From VAZQ01 sp050179645 (GTDB lineage Bacteria; Pseudomonadota; Alphaproteobacteria; Rhizobiales; Xanthobacteraceae): DNA of 64,000 nucleotides. Under the pieces are notes generated by a model. It worked only from the letters and a program-made list of their open reading frames with translations. It was not told where the DNA came from and searched no databases. The stretch is from contig JBFXEX010000003.1 in NCBI GenBank assembly GCA_050179645.1, forward strand, positions 26,450 to 90,449, in the 5' to 3' direction. Of the stretch, positions 37,911 through 46,747 are shown piece after piece (positions within the stretch are counted from its first letter, which is position 1; every line of letters starts with the position of its first letter). The translations under genes and the position numbers were made by a program.

Positions 37911-39104
37911 ATGCGGACGCAGGTGGGGATCATTGGAGCCGGACCTGCCGGGCTCTTTCTTTCGCACCTTCTTCATGCCGCCGGCATCGAGTGCGTCATC
38001 CTGGAAAGACGCAGCCGTGCCCACCTCGAAGCCCGCGCCCGCGCCGGCGTCCTCGTGGCCGGCACGATCGAGACCTTGCGGTCGCTCGGCCTCGATCGGC
38101 GGTTGCGGTGCGAGGCAATGACCGACACAGGGCTCGATATTCGGTTCCGCGGCCGGATCATTCATCTGGACCTGCCTGACCTAACTGGAAAAACCGTCAC
38201 GATTTATGGGCAGCAAGAGGTGGTGAAGGACCTCATCGCGGCGCGGATCGCCGCGGGCGGACCCATCCTGTTCGAATCCGCGGTGACGGCACTCGAGGGA
38301 CTGGATGGCGACCGTCCCGTTATTCGCTATCGCGCCGCCGAAGATGCGGTGGAAAAAGCCATCGCGTGCGATTTCATCGCTGGATGTGATGGGTTCCACA
38401 GCGTCAGCCGCGCCGCCGTGCCCGACGGCGCGATTCAGGGCTACGAGCGCACCTATGACTTCGCCTGGCTGGGTGTGATCGCTCACGCCCGTCCGCTCGC
38501 CGATATGGCCTATGCAAACAGCGAGCATGGCTTTGCATTGTGCAGCCGCCGGTCGATGGAAGTTTCGCGACTCTTTTTGCAGGTGCGGCCGAACGAGCCG
38601 CTGAATGAATGGTCCGACGCGAGGTTTTGGGAGGAATTGCGTCGGCGCATGTTCGACCAGGAGCGCGGGGAAATTGTCGAAGGGCCGATCGTGCAAAAGG
38701 ACATCACGCAGGTCCGCAGCTTTGTCGCCTCGCCGATGCAATACGGCCGGCTGTTCCTGGCGGGCGATGCGGCCCACATCGTTCCCGCCACCGGCGCCAA
38801 GGGCATGAACCTGGCCTGCGCCGATGCCCGCACGCTCGCGCAGGGTCTCGCCGCGTTCTATCGTGAGGGTCGTCGTGACGCGCTTGATGAATATTCCGCG
38901 CGCTGCCTGGCCCGAGTCTGGAAGACCGTGCGGTTCTCGACCATGCTCACCGGACTGCTGCACAAAATTCCGTCGCACACGCCGCTCGAACGCGAGCTGC
39001 AGCTCACCGAGCTCGAATATATTGCGGGGTCGCGCGCAGCTCAGACGACGATTGCCGAGCAATACGCGGGGCTGCCGTACGACGAGAACGAAGATTGGCG
39101 ATGA
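37911..39104 (+). CDS. pobA: 4-hydroxybenzoate 3-monooxygenase
   Basis: The 397-residue flavoprotein starts MRTQVGIIGAGPAGLFLSHL (FAD dinucleotide fold GxGxxG). It has the pobA-specific RARAGVLVAGTIETLRSLGL, the DG motif GCDGFHSVSR and the second FAD site FLAGDAAHIVPATGAKGMNL. Length and spacing match PobA. It hydroxylates 4-hydroxybenzoate to protocatechuate with NADPH and O2. Neither a PobR regulator nor pca genes are adjacent; the LigA/LigB-like pair at 5.2-6.3 kb could use the product. It is convergent with the cyclase gene, 12 bases apart. Confidence 0.94.
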   Translation: MRTQVGIIGAGPAGLFLSHLLHAAGIECVILERRSRAHLEARARAGVLVAGTIETLRSLGLDRRLRCEAMTDTGLDIRFRGRIIHLDLPDLTGKTVTIYGQQEVVKDLIAARIAAGGPILFESAVTALEGLDGDRPVIRYRAAEDAVEKAIACDFIAGCDGFHSVSRAAVPDGAIQGYERTYDFAWLGVIAHARPLADMAYANSEHGFALCSRRSMEVSRLFLQVRPNEPLNEWSDARFWEELRRRMFDQERGEIVEGPIVQKDITQVRSFVASPMQYGRLFLAGDAAHIVPATGAKGMNLACADARTLAQGLAAFYREGRRDALDEYSARCLARVWKTVRFSTMLTGLLHKIPSHTPLERELQLTELEYIAGSRAAQTTIAEQYAGLPYDENEDWR

Positions 39105-39116
39105 GTGTTGTCGTCG

Positions 39117-40244
39117 TCATCCGGACGAGGGCAGCTTCAGCTTGAGCACGTTGAAGGCCTTCACCGGCTGATGGAAGCCCTTGAGGGCGAGGTCGCCTGC
39201 GGATTCCGTCTCGGCCATGGCTTCAATGGCGGTGTGCACCTTCGCATCTACCAGAATCTGGGTGTTCCGCGCGGCGTCGCACAGGCGGCAGGCGAGATTG
39301 GCTACCGTGCCGGTCGCCGAATATTGGAAACGGCCCTTGTAGCCGATGCAGCCAAGCGTCGCGTAGCCGTGGGCGATGCCGATGCCGAAGCCGAGCTCGT
39401 GACCGAGCGCGCGCCAATTCCGGTCCAGTTTGGCGATCTCGTCGCGCATCTGCACCGCCATGCGCACGGCGCGGACCGATGGATCGGGGCACGGCATCGG
39501 ATCGTTGAAGATGACAAGCAGACCGTCGCCGGCAAAGCGCTCGACGGTGCCCTCGAATTCATCGATCACGGCGCCGAGCGTGGAGTGATACTCCTGCAGC
39601 AGATTCACCAGTTCCTCGGGCTCGGCGATCTCGGCGAACGACGTAAAGCTTCGCAGATCGCAGGAAACGACCGTGATGGCGGCGCGGTGGCTCTCCAGCA
39701 GGCGATCGTCGCCCGATGAAATGACGAGGTTGGCGACTTGCGGCGGGAGGAACTGCTTCAGGCGGCCGATGCGTTCGATTTCGGCGAGCTGGCTTGCCAC
39801 CCGCTGCTCGAGCGTGCGGCCCCACGCCGCGAGTTCGGCGGCCTGCGCCTGCACCTGATCCTGGAGCTCCTTGATCTTCAGAACCGATTTTACGCGAGCG
39901 ACCAGCGCCAACGCGTCGATGGGCTTGATCAGATATTCAATCGCTCCAGCCTCGAGACCGGCAATGACGTCGTCAGTGTCCGATTTGGCCGTCACCAGAA
40001 TGATGGGCATGAACGGCAGGTCGGGATCGCTCTTCAGGCGGCGGCAGACTTCGACGCCGTCGAGCTTCGGCATCATGACGTCGAGCAGAATGAGGTCCGG
40101 AAGCTTGGTTTTGGCGGCGGTCAGCGCCTCCTCGCCGTCGACCGCCTCGAGCAATTCATAGCCCTGGGTCGCAAGCTGCGTTGCCAGGATATCGCGATTG
40201 TGCTCGTGATCATCGGCAATCAGGATGCGTGGCGGATGATGCAT
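39117..40244 (-). CDS. Receiver-domain class III adenylate/guanylate cyclase
   Basis: The 375-residue protein joins a receiver domain (phosphoacceptor D55 in LILLDVMMPK, K107 in YLIKP) through a coiled-coil linker (about 120-165) to a class III cyclase domain. Metal-binding Asp are D196 (VVSCDLRSF) and D240 (FAGDGLLVIF); transition-state N316 and R320 are in VANLACR. The position that selects adenine in adenylate cyclases is Arg (R236), so the product could be cAMP or cGMP. Phosphorylation by the sensor kinase of the same operon should control activity. The gap to the preceding receiver gene is 20 bases. Confidence 0.93.
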   Translation of the reverse strand: MHHPPRILIADDHEHNRDILATQLATQGYELLEAVDGEEALTAAKTKLPDLILLDVMMPKLDGVEVCRRLKSDPDLPFMPIILVTAKSDTDDVIAGLEAGAIEYLIKPIDALALVARVKSVLKIKELQDQVQAQAAELAAWGRTLEQRVASQLAEIERIGRLKQFLPPQVANLVISSGDDRLLESHRAAITVVSCDLRSFTSFAEIAEPEELVNLLQEYHSTLGAVIDEFEGTVERFAGDGLLVIFNDPMPCPDPSVRAVRMAVQMRDEIAKLDRNWRALGHELGFGIGIAHGYATLGCIGYKGRFQYSATGTVANLACRLCDAARNTQILVDAKVHTAIEAMAETESAGDLALKGFHQPVKAFNVLKLKLPSSG

Positions 40245-40264
40245 GGGACGCCTTCGTGGCTACG

Positions 40265-40630
40265 CTAGGCCAAGTATTGGCGAATCGTCTCCAGCAGCGC
40301 AATCGGATCGTAGGGCTTCGAAACGTAGGCGTCACAGCCTGCGGCGAACGCCTTCTCTTCGTCGCCGCTCAAGGCGTATGACGTGATGACGATGATGGGG
40401 ATGTCTTTGAGCGCCGTATCGGCCTTGAGGCGGCGGGTCACTTCGTAACCGTCCATGATCGGGAGCTGGATATCCATCAGGATCAAATCCGGTGAATGGC
40501 GGGTCGCCGCGATCAATGCCTGCTCGCCGTCCCGGGCTTCGACCATATCATATTCCGTGCTCTCCAGCAGGTCGCGAAGGATCTGGAGGTTGTCGTCATG
40601 ATCCTCGACCACGAGAATGCGCTTTGTCAT
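40265..40630 (-). CDS. Single-domain response regulator (DivK/CheY-like)
   Basis: The 121-residue protein is a bare receiver: MTKRILVVEDHDDNLQILRD with the acidic pocket, phosphoacceptor Asp in DLILMDIQLPIMDG, Thr/Ser in IVITSYALSGD and Lys in AYVSKPYDP. There is no output domain, so it would act by protein contact or as a phosphate sink between the kinase and the receiver-cyclase. Its start overlaps the kinase stop (ATGA), and its end lies 20 bases before the cyclase gene. Confidence 0.95.
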   Translation of the reverse strand: MTKRILVVEDHDDNLQILRDLLESTEYDMVEARDGEQALIAATRHSPDLILMDIQLPIMDGYEVTRRLKADTALKDIPIIVITSYALSGDEEKAFAAGCDAYVSKPYDPIALLETIRQYLA

Positions 40631-43014
40631 GCCTCTGCCACCTGCCGCTCGACACTGATCGGAACGGTGAAGAAGAACGTCGCGCCGCTTCCGACGCTCG
40701 ATTCCACCCAGAGCCGCCCGCCGTGCATGTCGACGATGCGTCGCGCGATCGACAATCCCAGGCCTGAGCCACCCTTGCGCTTTGTCGCCGAGTTGTCGGC
40801 CTGCTGGAACTCTTCGAATATCCTGGCTTGATCGGCCGGGTCGATGCCCGGTCCGGTGTCGCGAACCGCGAGGGTGAATCCGTCGCCGGTCGCCGAAGCG
40901 CTGATCGTCACCTCGCCTTCGTCGGTAAATTTGATTGCGTTGCTCACCAGGTTGAGCAGAACCTGCGTGATACGGCGTCCGTCGCCCCTTCCGGTCGGCA
41001 GGTCCGGCGGCAACTCGACCTTGAATGCGAGCTTCTTGTCGGCGAGCAGGGGCTCAACCGCCGCGCTGACGCTGTACACGATCTGCTTGACCGAATAATC
41101 GGAGACCGTGAGCGTGAGCTGACCGGCCTCGATTTTCGACAGGTCCAGGACGTCGTTGATCAAACCCAGCAGGTGCTTGCCGTTGCTTTGGATGCGGCTG
41201 AGAACGGTGCGCATCCGCCCGGCCGTCTCGCCGTAGATGTTGTTGAGCATCAACTGATTGTAACCGAGGATGGCATTGAGCGGCGTGCGCAGTTCGTGGC
41301 TCATGTTGGCGAGGAACTGCGACTTGTGCCTGCTCTCGACCTCCAGCTGCCGGCTCTTCTGGGCGATCTCGCTGAACAGGCGCGCGTTCTGAATCGCCAG
41401 CACCGATTGATCGGCGAAGGTCTTGAGCAGGTCAATGGTGGCCTGCGAAAAGAGGCCCGGCTCCTTGCGGCGGATGACCAGCATGCCGACGATCCGGTCA
41501 GGCCGCAGCAAGGGCGCGACCATCAGGCTCCGGTATCCGGCGCAGAGAATGGCTTGCGTGACGGGATCGGGCGGCACGTTGCGCAGATCCGGAACCTGGA
41601 CCGGCTGGCGCTTCTTGATCGCAGCCGCGAGGGCAGGATTGTCGATGCGAATGCGCAGCTTCTTCAAGGTGGCAATCGTCGTCGGGTCCATGCCGTAGGT
41701 CGTGCGCAGGAGAAATTCGTCTTTAACATCCTCGAAGACATAAATGGCACCCGCGTCGGTTTTCGAGATCTGCACCGCATGGGTCACGATCGTCGTCAGG
41801 ACGCTTTCAAGGTCGAGCGTGGAATTGACCGCCTGGCTGATTTCGCCGAGCGCGCGAAGCTCGCTGACGGACTGGGTGAGCTCCCGCGTACGGCTCTCGA
41901 CCTTCTTTTCCAGATCGGAATAGGAGTCTTGCAGCCGGATCGCCATGTCGTTGAACTGTTCGGCAAGCTGCTCGATCTCGTCGCCGGTCCTGATGGAAAT
42001 GCGCTGGCCGAGGTCGCCGCTGCCGATCCGTGCCGCACCCGCGCGCAGTGCCTGGATCGGGACCACCATCTTGCGCGCAAGAAAAGTTCCGGCAAGAAAA
42101 GCGACGCCTAGCGCGCCCAGGAACAACCAGATGGTTCGAGCGACAGTGTGGTTCAGCGGCGCGTACGCCTCGCCGGTCGGCTGTTCCACGAATACGAGCC
42201 AGTCGAGCGAGGGAACGCGGGCATGCGCGGTCAGTACCTCCTGACCCCGGATGTCGTTTGCTGTTTCCAGGGTGGGTTCCGACGCATCCGACAGATTCGC
42301 CAGCGCCGCACGCACCTGTGCAAGATCTGTAAGGTCCTTGTTGCTGAGAACTAGACTGATATCCGGATGAGCAATGAGACGGCCGCGCGCGTCTACCACA
42401 TAGGCTTGGCCCCGCTCGCCGATCTTGATTTGAGAGATCACGTCCCAGATGAGCTTGAGATTCACCTCGGCGAGACTCACGCCCGCGCCCCGTCCGCCCG
42501 CAAGCGAGAGCGTGAGATAGGGCTCGGAATTGTTCCGGAAGTAGACCGGGCCAAAATATTTCTTGTTGGCTACTGCCTCGCGAAACTTGGGATCCTTGGA
42601 GTAGTCGACGCCACTTCCCAGGACGTCCGGAGCGACCAGCCGGGAGACACGCAGTTGTTCGTGGCCCGATGGGTCCAGCTGCCTGAGTTCGGTGATGGCC
42701 GGAACCTGGCGAAACAGGCGCCAAGCGTCGGTCTGTCGCTGTTCGAGCGTGCTTGCCGTCCAGGGCAACTGCACAGTCCAGCCGAGCTGGGACTCGATCT
42801 GGCTCAAGAATTGATCGATCTTTGCCGCCGCGGCCTCGGCCTGCTCTCGCTGGATGCGGATCAGCGAAGCTCTGTGTTCCTCTATGAAGAACCAGATTTG
42901 CGACGCGCCATTGGCGAGCAGGGCAATCGTCACGACGCCGACGAACAGCGCGACGTACTTCACAAACAATCGGCTGCGGATATCGTGTGGTGCGATCGGC
43001 GTATTGGCCACCAT
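40627..43014 (-). CDS. Membrane sensor histidine kinase (dCache-HAMP-GAF-HisKA-HATPase)
   Basis: The 795-residue kinase has membrane helices at about 20-42 and 291-313 around a periplasmic dCache-like sensor (YSKDPKFREAVANKKYFGPVY, YVVDARGRLIAHPDISLVL). HAMP (about 313-365), a coiled coil, GAF (about 400-548), HisKA with H573 in MSHELRTPLN, and HATPase with LVSNAIKFTDEGE and SGLGLSIARR follow. dCache domains usually bind small organic ligands. It leads a three-gene operon with a receiver and a receiver-cyclase. A CRP-type palindrome lies 460 bases upstream. Confidence 0.95.
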   Translation of the reverse strand: MVANTPIAPHDIRSRLFVKYVALFVGVVTIALLANGASQIWFFIEEHRASLIRIQREQAEAAAAKIDQFLSQIESQLGWTVQLPWTASTLEQRQTDAWRLFRQVPAITELRQLDPSGHEQLRVSRLVAPDVLGSGVDYSKDPKFREAVANKKYFGPVYFRNNSEPYLTLSLAGGRGAGVSLAEVNLKLIWDVISQIKIGERGQAYVVDARGRLIAHPDISLVLSNKDLTDLAQVRAALANLSDASEPTLETANDIRGQEVLTAHARVPSLDWLVFVEQPTGEAYAPLNHTVARTIWLFLGALGVAFLAGTFLARKMVVPIQALRAGAARIGSGDLGQRISIRTGDEIEQLAEQFNDMAIRLQDSYSDLEKKVESRTRELTQSVSELRALGEISQAVNSTLDLESVLTTIVTHAVQISKTDAGAIYVFEDVKDEFLLRTTYGMDPTTIATLKKLRIRIDNPALAAAIKKRQPVQVPDLRNVPPDPVTQAILCAGYRSLMVAPLLRPDRIVGMLVIRRKEPGLFSQATIDLLKTFADQSVLAIQNARLFSEIAQKSRQLEVESRHKSQFLANMSHELRTPLNAILGYNQLMLNNIYGETAGRMRTVLSRIQSNGKHLLGLINDVLDLSKIEAGQLTLTVSDYSVKQIVYSVSAAVEPLLADKKLAFKVELPPDLPTGRGDGRRITQVLLNLVSNAIKFTDEGEVTISASATGDGFTLAVRDTGPGIDPADQARIFEEFQQADNSATKRKGGSGLGLSIARRIVDMHGGRLWVESSVGSGATFFFTVPISVERQVAEA

Positions 43015-43712
43015 GCGCCATTACCTTCAAGCGGGCAATCGCGCAGAATATGCGGTTGCGCCGTGCGCAAGCCTCTCGCGGTCGTCGTCCCGGAGCGGCA
43101 TCGAATGGCGACGCGGCGCACAAGCTATTCCGCCACATTCAACCGTCACGGGGACGCCCATGACGGCGCAAGATCGCGGCCAGCCGGACTTTTCGTTTCC
43201 CGTAAGATCGCGGACGGCTTTCCTGATCGAACCGCGGGCGGCAAATATGGCCTCCGCCGGCATCCTGGCAATCGGCAAGCGTGCAATGGCTTCATACGAA
43301 GTGCGGCAGTGACGTTGCGGCTCGATTGCGCGCCACTGTTGCATTCAAAGGCTCCTGCAATTCTTAAGGATAATTGCATTTTCTTTTTGCGTAAAGCCGC
43401 CCGTCTATTCGTCACGCTTGAGCTTGAGCCTCCGCCTGACCCTTGCCCTATAGCGCGCGTGAATTGAGTAGAGTGTGAACTGGTTCACACACTCGGCAAG
43501 GGGCAAGCACGAATGTGCGCGATTGGCTCATTCGCTTGGCCTTGTGCGCTGCAACCGGGGAGGTGTCGGGCTATCGCGACCGCGGTGCGACGCGGACGTC
43601 GATCAACCAAATGCGGCCCGGTCGAGCGATGCCCTTCCGGGACGTCGAGCGTTCCGACACCTCGGGCCGGGACTGCGTTCGATTTTGGGCGCCGGATCTT
43701 CGTCCGCGCGAT
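43015..43712. other. 698-base gap between the binding-protein and kinase genes
   Basis: No gene is supported here. A 50-codon plus-strand frame from 43160 (MTAQDRGQPDFSF...) and a GTG frame from 43515 have weak starts and no recognised family. The gap carries the perfect CRP-type palindrome at 43474-43489. If the kinase operon starts near it, its leader is roughly 400 bases, long enough for a small RNA or leader peptide. Confidence 0.5.
43474..43489. promoter_or_regulatory. Perfect CRP-type operator TGTGA-N6-TCACA
   Basis: The 16 bases TGTGAACTGGTTCACA match the CRP consensus in both half sites. The symmetry extends outward as GTGTGAAC-TG-GTTCACAC. The site lies upstream of the kinase operon on the minus strand and 1.5 kb from a Crp-family gene whose recognition helix keeps the CRP Arg-Glu pair. 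Confidence 0.7.
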
Positions 43713-44702
43713 TCAGTTTTCAATCGTCTCGTCGGCAATTGCCACCAGTTTGTCCGGAAGCTTTATACCAAGGGTCTTTGCCGTCTTGTTGTTGATGACC
43801 AGATAGAAGCGCGTTGGCTGCACGACAGGCAAATCGGCAGGCGACGTGCCCTTGAGAATCCGGCCCGCGTAAACGCCGGCCTGATGATAGGCATCCTCGA
43901 TGTCTGGCCCGTAGCTCATCAATCCCCCGTCCTCCACGAATTCGCGCCATTGATAGATCGCGGGAAATGCATGGCGTGCTGCGAGCGCGATCACCTTCTT
44001 GCGGTGGAAATTAAACAGCGGATCGGCGGTGACGACCAGTCCGTCGATCCGCTCTTTGGCCAACGCTTCAAAAGCCGAGTCGAATTCCTTCTCGCTGCCG
44101 ACCTTGTGCACGATGATCTCGCGCTCCATGTTGCGGGCCGCAGCCTCCAGTGCGCGCGTTTGGGCATCCACGTTCGGTCGATTTACGTTGGCAAGCACGC
44201 CGATCTTGCCTCTCTCCGGCGTCAGCCCGCCGAGAAACTCAAGCCGTTTGGCGTCGAGTTCAGTGGTCAGTCCGGCAGTCCCTGTAACATTGCCGCCGGG
44301 CCGGTTGAGACTGGCCACGAGGCCGCTCTTGACCGGGTCGGCAATGGTCGTGAAGACGATCGGGACGGTCTTCGTTACTTCCCTTGCCCTTATCGCCGAG
44401 ACTGGACCGCCGGCAGCGATGATCACTTGGACCGGGTGGTTCACCAGTTCCCTGGTGAGATCGGGCAACAGCTTGTAATCGCCGTTCGCCGCACGATGCT
44501 CGATCTTCAGATTCTTCCCTTCGACGTAACCGGACTCGCCGACTCCACGAAGGATCGCCGCCATCCATTTCTTGTTGATCGCAGCCATTGATCCGCTGTT
44601 GAGTATTCCAACAACCTTCTGTTCCGGCTGTTGTGCTTCGAGCGGCGAGAGCCACGCTATTGTGGCTGCGACAACGATCGCAATAAATCCGAGGGGGCGC
44701 AT
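43713..44702 (-). CDS. Periplasmic PF04392-type ABC substrate-binding protein
   Basis: The 329-residue product has a signal peptide (MRPLGFIAIVVAATIAWLSP, cleavage near LEAQ). The two-lobed fold follows: VVGILNSGSMAAINKKWMAA, VQVIIAAGGPVSAIRAREVT, TVPIVFTTIADPVKSGLVAS, NVTGTAGLTTELDAKRLEFL and AIYQWREFVEDGGLMSYGPD. A GAGGTAAACGC sequence precedes the ATG. No permease or ATPase gene is near, so it may serve a sensor rather than a transporter; the dCache kinase gene is next downstream on the same strand. A cytoplasmic paralogue lies 6 kb away. Confidence 0.92.
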   Translation of the reverse strand: MRPLGFIAIVVAATIAWLSPLEAQQPEQKVVGILNSGSMAAINKKWMAAILRGVGESGYVEGKNLKIEHRAANGDYKLLPDLTRELVNHPVQVIIAAGGPVSAIRAREVTKTVPIVFTTIADPVKSGLVASLNRPGGNVTGTAGLTTELDAKRLEFLGGLTPERGKIGVLANVNRPNVDAQTRALEAAARNMEREIIVHKVGSEKEFDSAFEALAKERIDGLVVTADPLFNFHRKKVIALAARHAFPAIYQWREFVEDGGLMSYGPDIEDAYHQAGVYAGRILKGTSPADLPVVQPTRFYLVINNKTAKTLGIKLPDKLVAIADETIEN

Positions 44703-44959
44703 GCGTTTACCTCGCCTCTGGCGCAGGCAGCACAAAGGCGGCCGCGCGTTGACCAACAGCTCAGGCCCGAAAAGAGTATCGGCAGGCTCTCGCCATCCAC
44801 GAACGATTTCGCCGCCTGAAGCAGATGCAGAGACCCAGCTTCTATCAACAACAATACGCCAACCGATCATAAATTTTAAGTCCCCTGGTCCCTTACGGGA
44901 TATGCCTGATAGCCGCCGTTCCTTTGCATTTGTGCAATGGTCCGGCTGGCAAGCTCTTG

Positions 44960-45694
44960 CTAGGTGCCGTCGAACTCCAGGCCGGCTTCCGCGATGCCGA
45001 CAAGTTGGTCGGGCGCGAGCACCGTAAGGCCGCCCCGGTCGAGGGCGATCCAGCCCCGCTTTGCCCAGGCGCGAAGCTGTTTGTTGGTGCTTTCACGCGA
45101 CCTGCCGATGATCTGGCTGAGTTCGCGTTGTGTGATCGCGACTTTGCCTGTCGGTGCCGAGGTCTCGGCTTGCGAGGTCAGTTGCAGCAGCGCCTTCGCC
45201 AGGCGGGTCGGCAGGTTCAGGAAACTCAGATCCTGCACCTGTTCGCTGGTCCGCCGCAGCCTGCCGCACAGGATCTCGATGAACTTGAGCGTCATGTCCG
45301 GCTGACTGCGCAGGAATTGAATAAAATCCCGCCGCTCGATCACCATGAGCTCGCAGTCCGACATGGCGGTCGCATCCGCGGTACGGGGGTGGCCGTCAAG
45401 CAGAGCAATCTCTCCAAATATCTCTCCCTCGTGGATGATGTTGAGGACGATGTCCCGGCCGTCGGCGGAGGCGACGCTGATCTTGACGCTGCCCTGCAGA
45501 ACGCCGATCAGCCCGGTCCCCGGATCGCCTTTGGTGAAAAGGGTGGTGCCGCGTGGGACCTTGCGAATCTTCATATACGAGCCGATCCGCTCGATGATGG
45601 GCGGCGGCAGATCGCGGAACAGTACGTGATTGTGCAGCAGGCTGAGCTTGTCGGGAGGTCGCCTCGCAGCCTTGCTGTCTGCCGAAGCCGGCAT
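44960..45694 (-). CDS. Crp-type cyclic-nucleotide-responsive transcription factor
   Basis: The 244-residue product begins MPASADSKAARRPPDKLSLL; the upstream frame is less likely. The cNMP-binding domain keeps the phosphate-binding cassette FGEIALLDGHPRTA (94-106, with R104 and T105), and there are no N-terminal cysteines of the FNR type. The HTH (VAITQRELSQIIGRSRESTN) has R200 and E201 where E. coli CRP has the DNA-reading Arg180-Glu181, and Lys205 in place of Arg185. TGTGA-type sites are therefore predicted, and three lie within 1.5 kb of the gene on either side. The nearby receiver-cyclase could make its ligand. Confidence 0.93.
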   Translation of the reverse strand: MPASADSKAARRPPDKLSLLHNHVLFRDLPPPIIERIGSYMKIRKVPRGTTLFTKGDPGTGLIGVLQGSVKISVASADGRDIVLNIIHEGEIFGEIALLDGHPRTADATAMSDCELMVIERRDFIQFLRSQPDMTLKFIEILCGRLRRTSEQVQDLSFLNLPTRLAKALLQLTSQAETSAPTGKVAITQRELSQIIGRSRESTNKQLRAWAKRGWIALDRGGLTVLAPDQLVGIAEAGLEFDGT

Positions 45695-45839
45695 GCCAAT
45701 GTTCCCCGCAAGCCCTTGATGTGACCGCACCAAGCCGCGCCATTCATATCCGATCCCGGCAATTTGCGCATCAAATTTGCACCGCCCGACCAGTTTGAGA
45801 GGCGGACATGCCTGCCCCGGCGATTTTGCGCCGAACGTG

Positions 45840-45855
45840 TGTGAGCCGCTTCACA
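45840..45855. promoter_or_regulatory. Perfect CRP-type operator in the divergent crp/small-gene region
   Basis: TGTGAGCCGCTTCACA is a perfect TGTGA-N6-TCACA site. Its right part overlaps a second palindrome, AGCCGCTT-CAC-AAGCGGCT (45844-45862). It lies 82 bases upstream of the 56-residue membrane-protein gene and 146 bases upstream of the Crp-type gene, so it could serve either or both. Confidence 0.72.
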
Positions 45856-45936
45856 AGCGGCTGCCGATGCTCATGGCAGCTTCATCGTCGCACGTTGCCG
45901 GGCCGCCGACAGCCGGCAGCAATCGGAGGGACCGCC

Positions 45937-46107
45937 ATGAGACCCACGACATTCGCGGATTTCGTCATCGTCGCGCTGGCCGCACCATGCATCCTGCTTG
46001 CCGTTTCGATTTACGTGCTTCTGGCGGCCGCGCTGATCGAAAACGTGCGTGAGAAATTCAAGCTCGTACACTCGCGGGTGCGCCGGCATGCGCCGTTCGG
46101 GCGCTGA
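45937..46107 (+). CDS. Tiny single-pass membrane protein
   Basis: The 56-residue product (MRPTTFADFVIVALAAPCIL...) has one membrane helix at about residues 8-34 and a short basic tail ending RRHAPFGR. The ATG follows a strong CGGAGGG ribosome-binding site. I recognise no family. The CRP-type site ends 81 bases upstream of the ATG, in the right range for an activated promoter with a short leader. It may be a regulatory small membrane protein; the function is unknown. Confidence 0.68.
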   Translation: MRPTTFADFVIVALAAPCILLAVSIYVLLAAALIENVREKFKLVHSRVRRHAPFGR

Positions 46108-46257
46108 GTCGCGATATCGGTCCGAACGTCGCCCAGCGAACACATCTCTCGCGAACTCAATCGCTAGGCATCTTGGCGATAGCTGCGGGCTTGCCGGGCG
46201 GGAGAACGGGCCGAGCACCGGGCCGCTGCCACCGCGGCAGCGGAGGAGGTCAAGACC

Positions 46258-46533
46258 ATGAGATCGGATTTGCCAGCCGCTGCTGCGAAAGCTGAGGCCG
46301 CGACGCCGTTGGCCTGGGCGCGGCGGCTTCGCTGCCGCCGGGCCGGCCTGTGTGCACGACGGCGAAGATGGAGGCGGCAGATGCCGCACACTGACGCGCG
46401 GACCGGATCGCCTCATCCGGTCAGGCCGGTCCTCGGTGGACGGACATGCACGGCAATTCTCAAACCGTCACGTCAACTATGCCCAGTCGTCCACGTAACG
46501 CACGGCCACATAGATGCCGGCCAGCAGCGCTAG
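46258..46533 (+). CDS. Possible Arg/Ala-rich small protein, weak case
   Basis: An open frame of 91 codons starts MRSDLPAAAAKAEAATPLAW eight bases after a textbook GGAGGAGGT ribosome-binding site. The rest is unusually rich in Arg and Cys (RRLRCRRAGLCARRRRWRRQ) and its end overlaps the opposite-strand gene at 46477-46695. The ribosome-binding site argues for translation, the composition against. No family is recognised. Confidence 0.3.
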   Translation: MRSDLPAAAAKAEAATPLAWARRLRCRRAGLCARRRRWRRQMPHTDARTGSPHPVRPVLGGRTCTAILKPSRQLCPVVHVTHGHIDAGQQR

Positions 46534-46695
46534 GCCGGCGCCGGCGAATGGGATTACGGTCGCCAAACGCCATACCGCCGAGTCGAGGATGCTGAGTGCG
46601 AAGCCGAACTGCAGGCCGCCCATCGCCAGAATGATCGGCATTTCGAGGCACTGCAGGACGGTTTCCGGCTTCCACCTTGTCGGTCGCTCTTGCAT
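46477..46695 (-). CDS. Small two-helix membrane protein
   Basis: The 72-residue product starts MQERPTRWKPETVLQCLEMP and has two hydrophobic segments, at about 19-37 and 45-65 (ATVIPFAGAGLALLAGIYVA), with an acidic C-terminus YVDDWA. A GGGAG site precedes the ATG. Unknown function. A near-perfect CRP-type site starts 53 bases upstream of the start codon, as for a class II promoter, so it is a likely second target of the local Crp-type regulator. Confidence 0.68.
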   Translation of the reverse strand: MQERPTRWKPETVLQCLEMPIILAMGGLQFGFALSILDSAVWRLATVIPFAGAGLALLAGIYVAVRYVDDWA

Positions 46696-46747
46696 AGGTG
46701 GCACTCCCGAATGCGCGCGGATCATGCCACCCGCCCTGCGGGGCGAA

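Noticed and set aside
43513..43806. Plus-strand small gene directly after the CRP-type site
   Set aside because: The frame lacks a ribosome-binding site and runs into the opposite-strand binding-protein gene.
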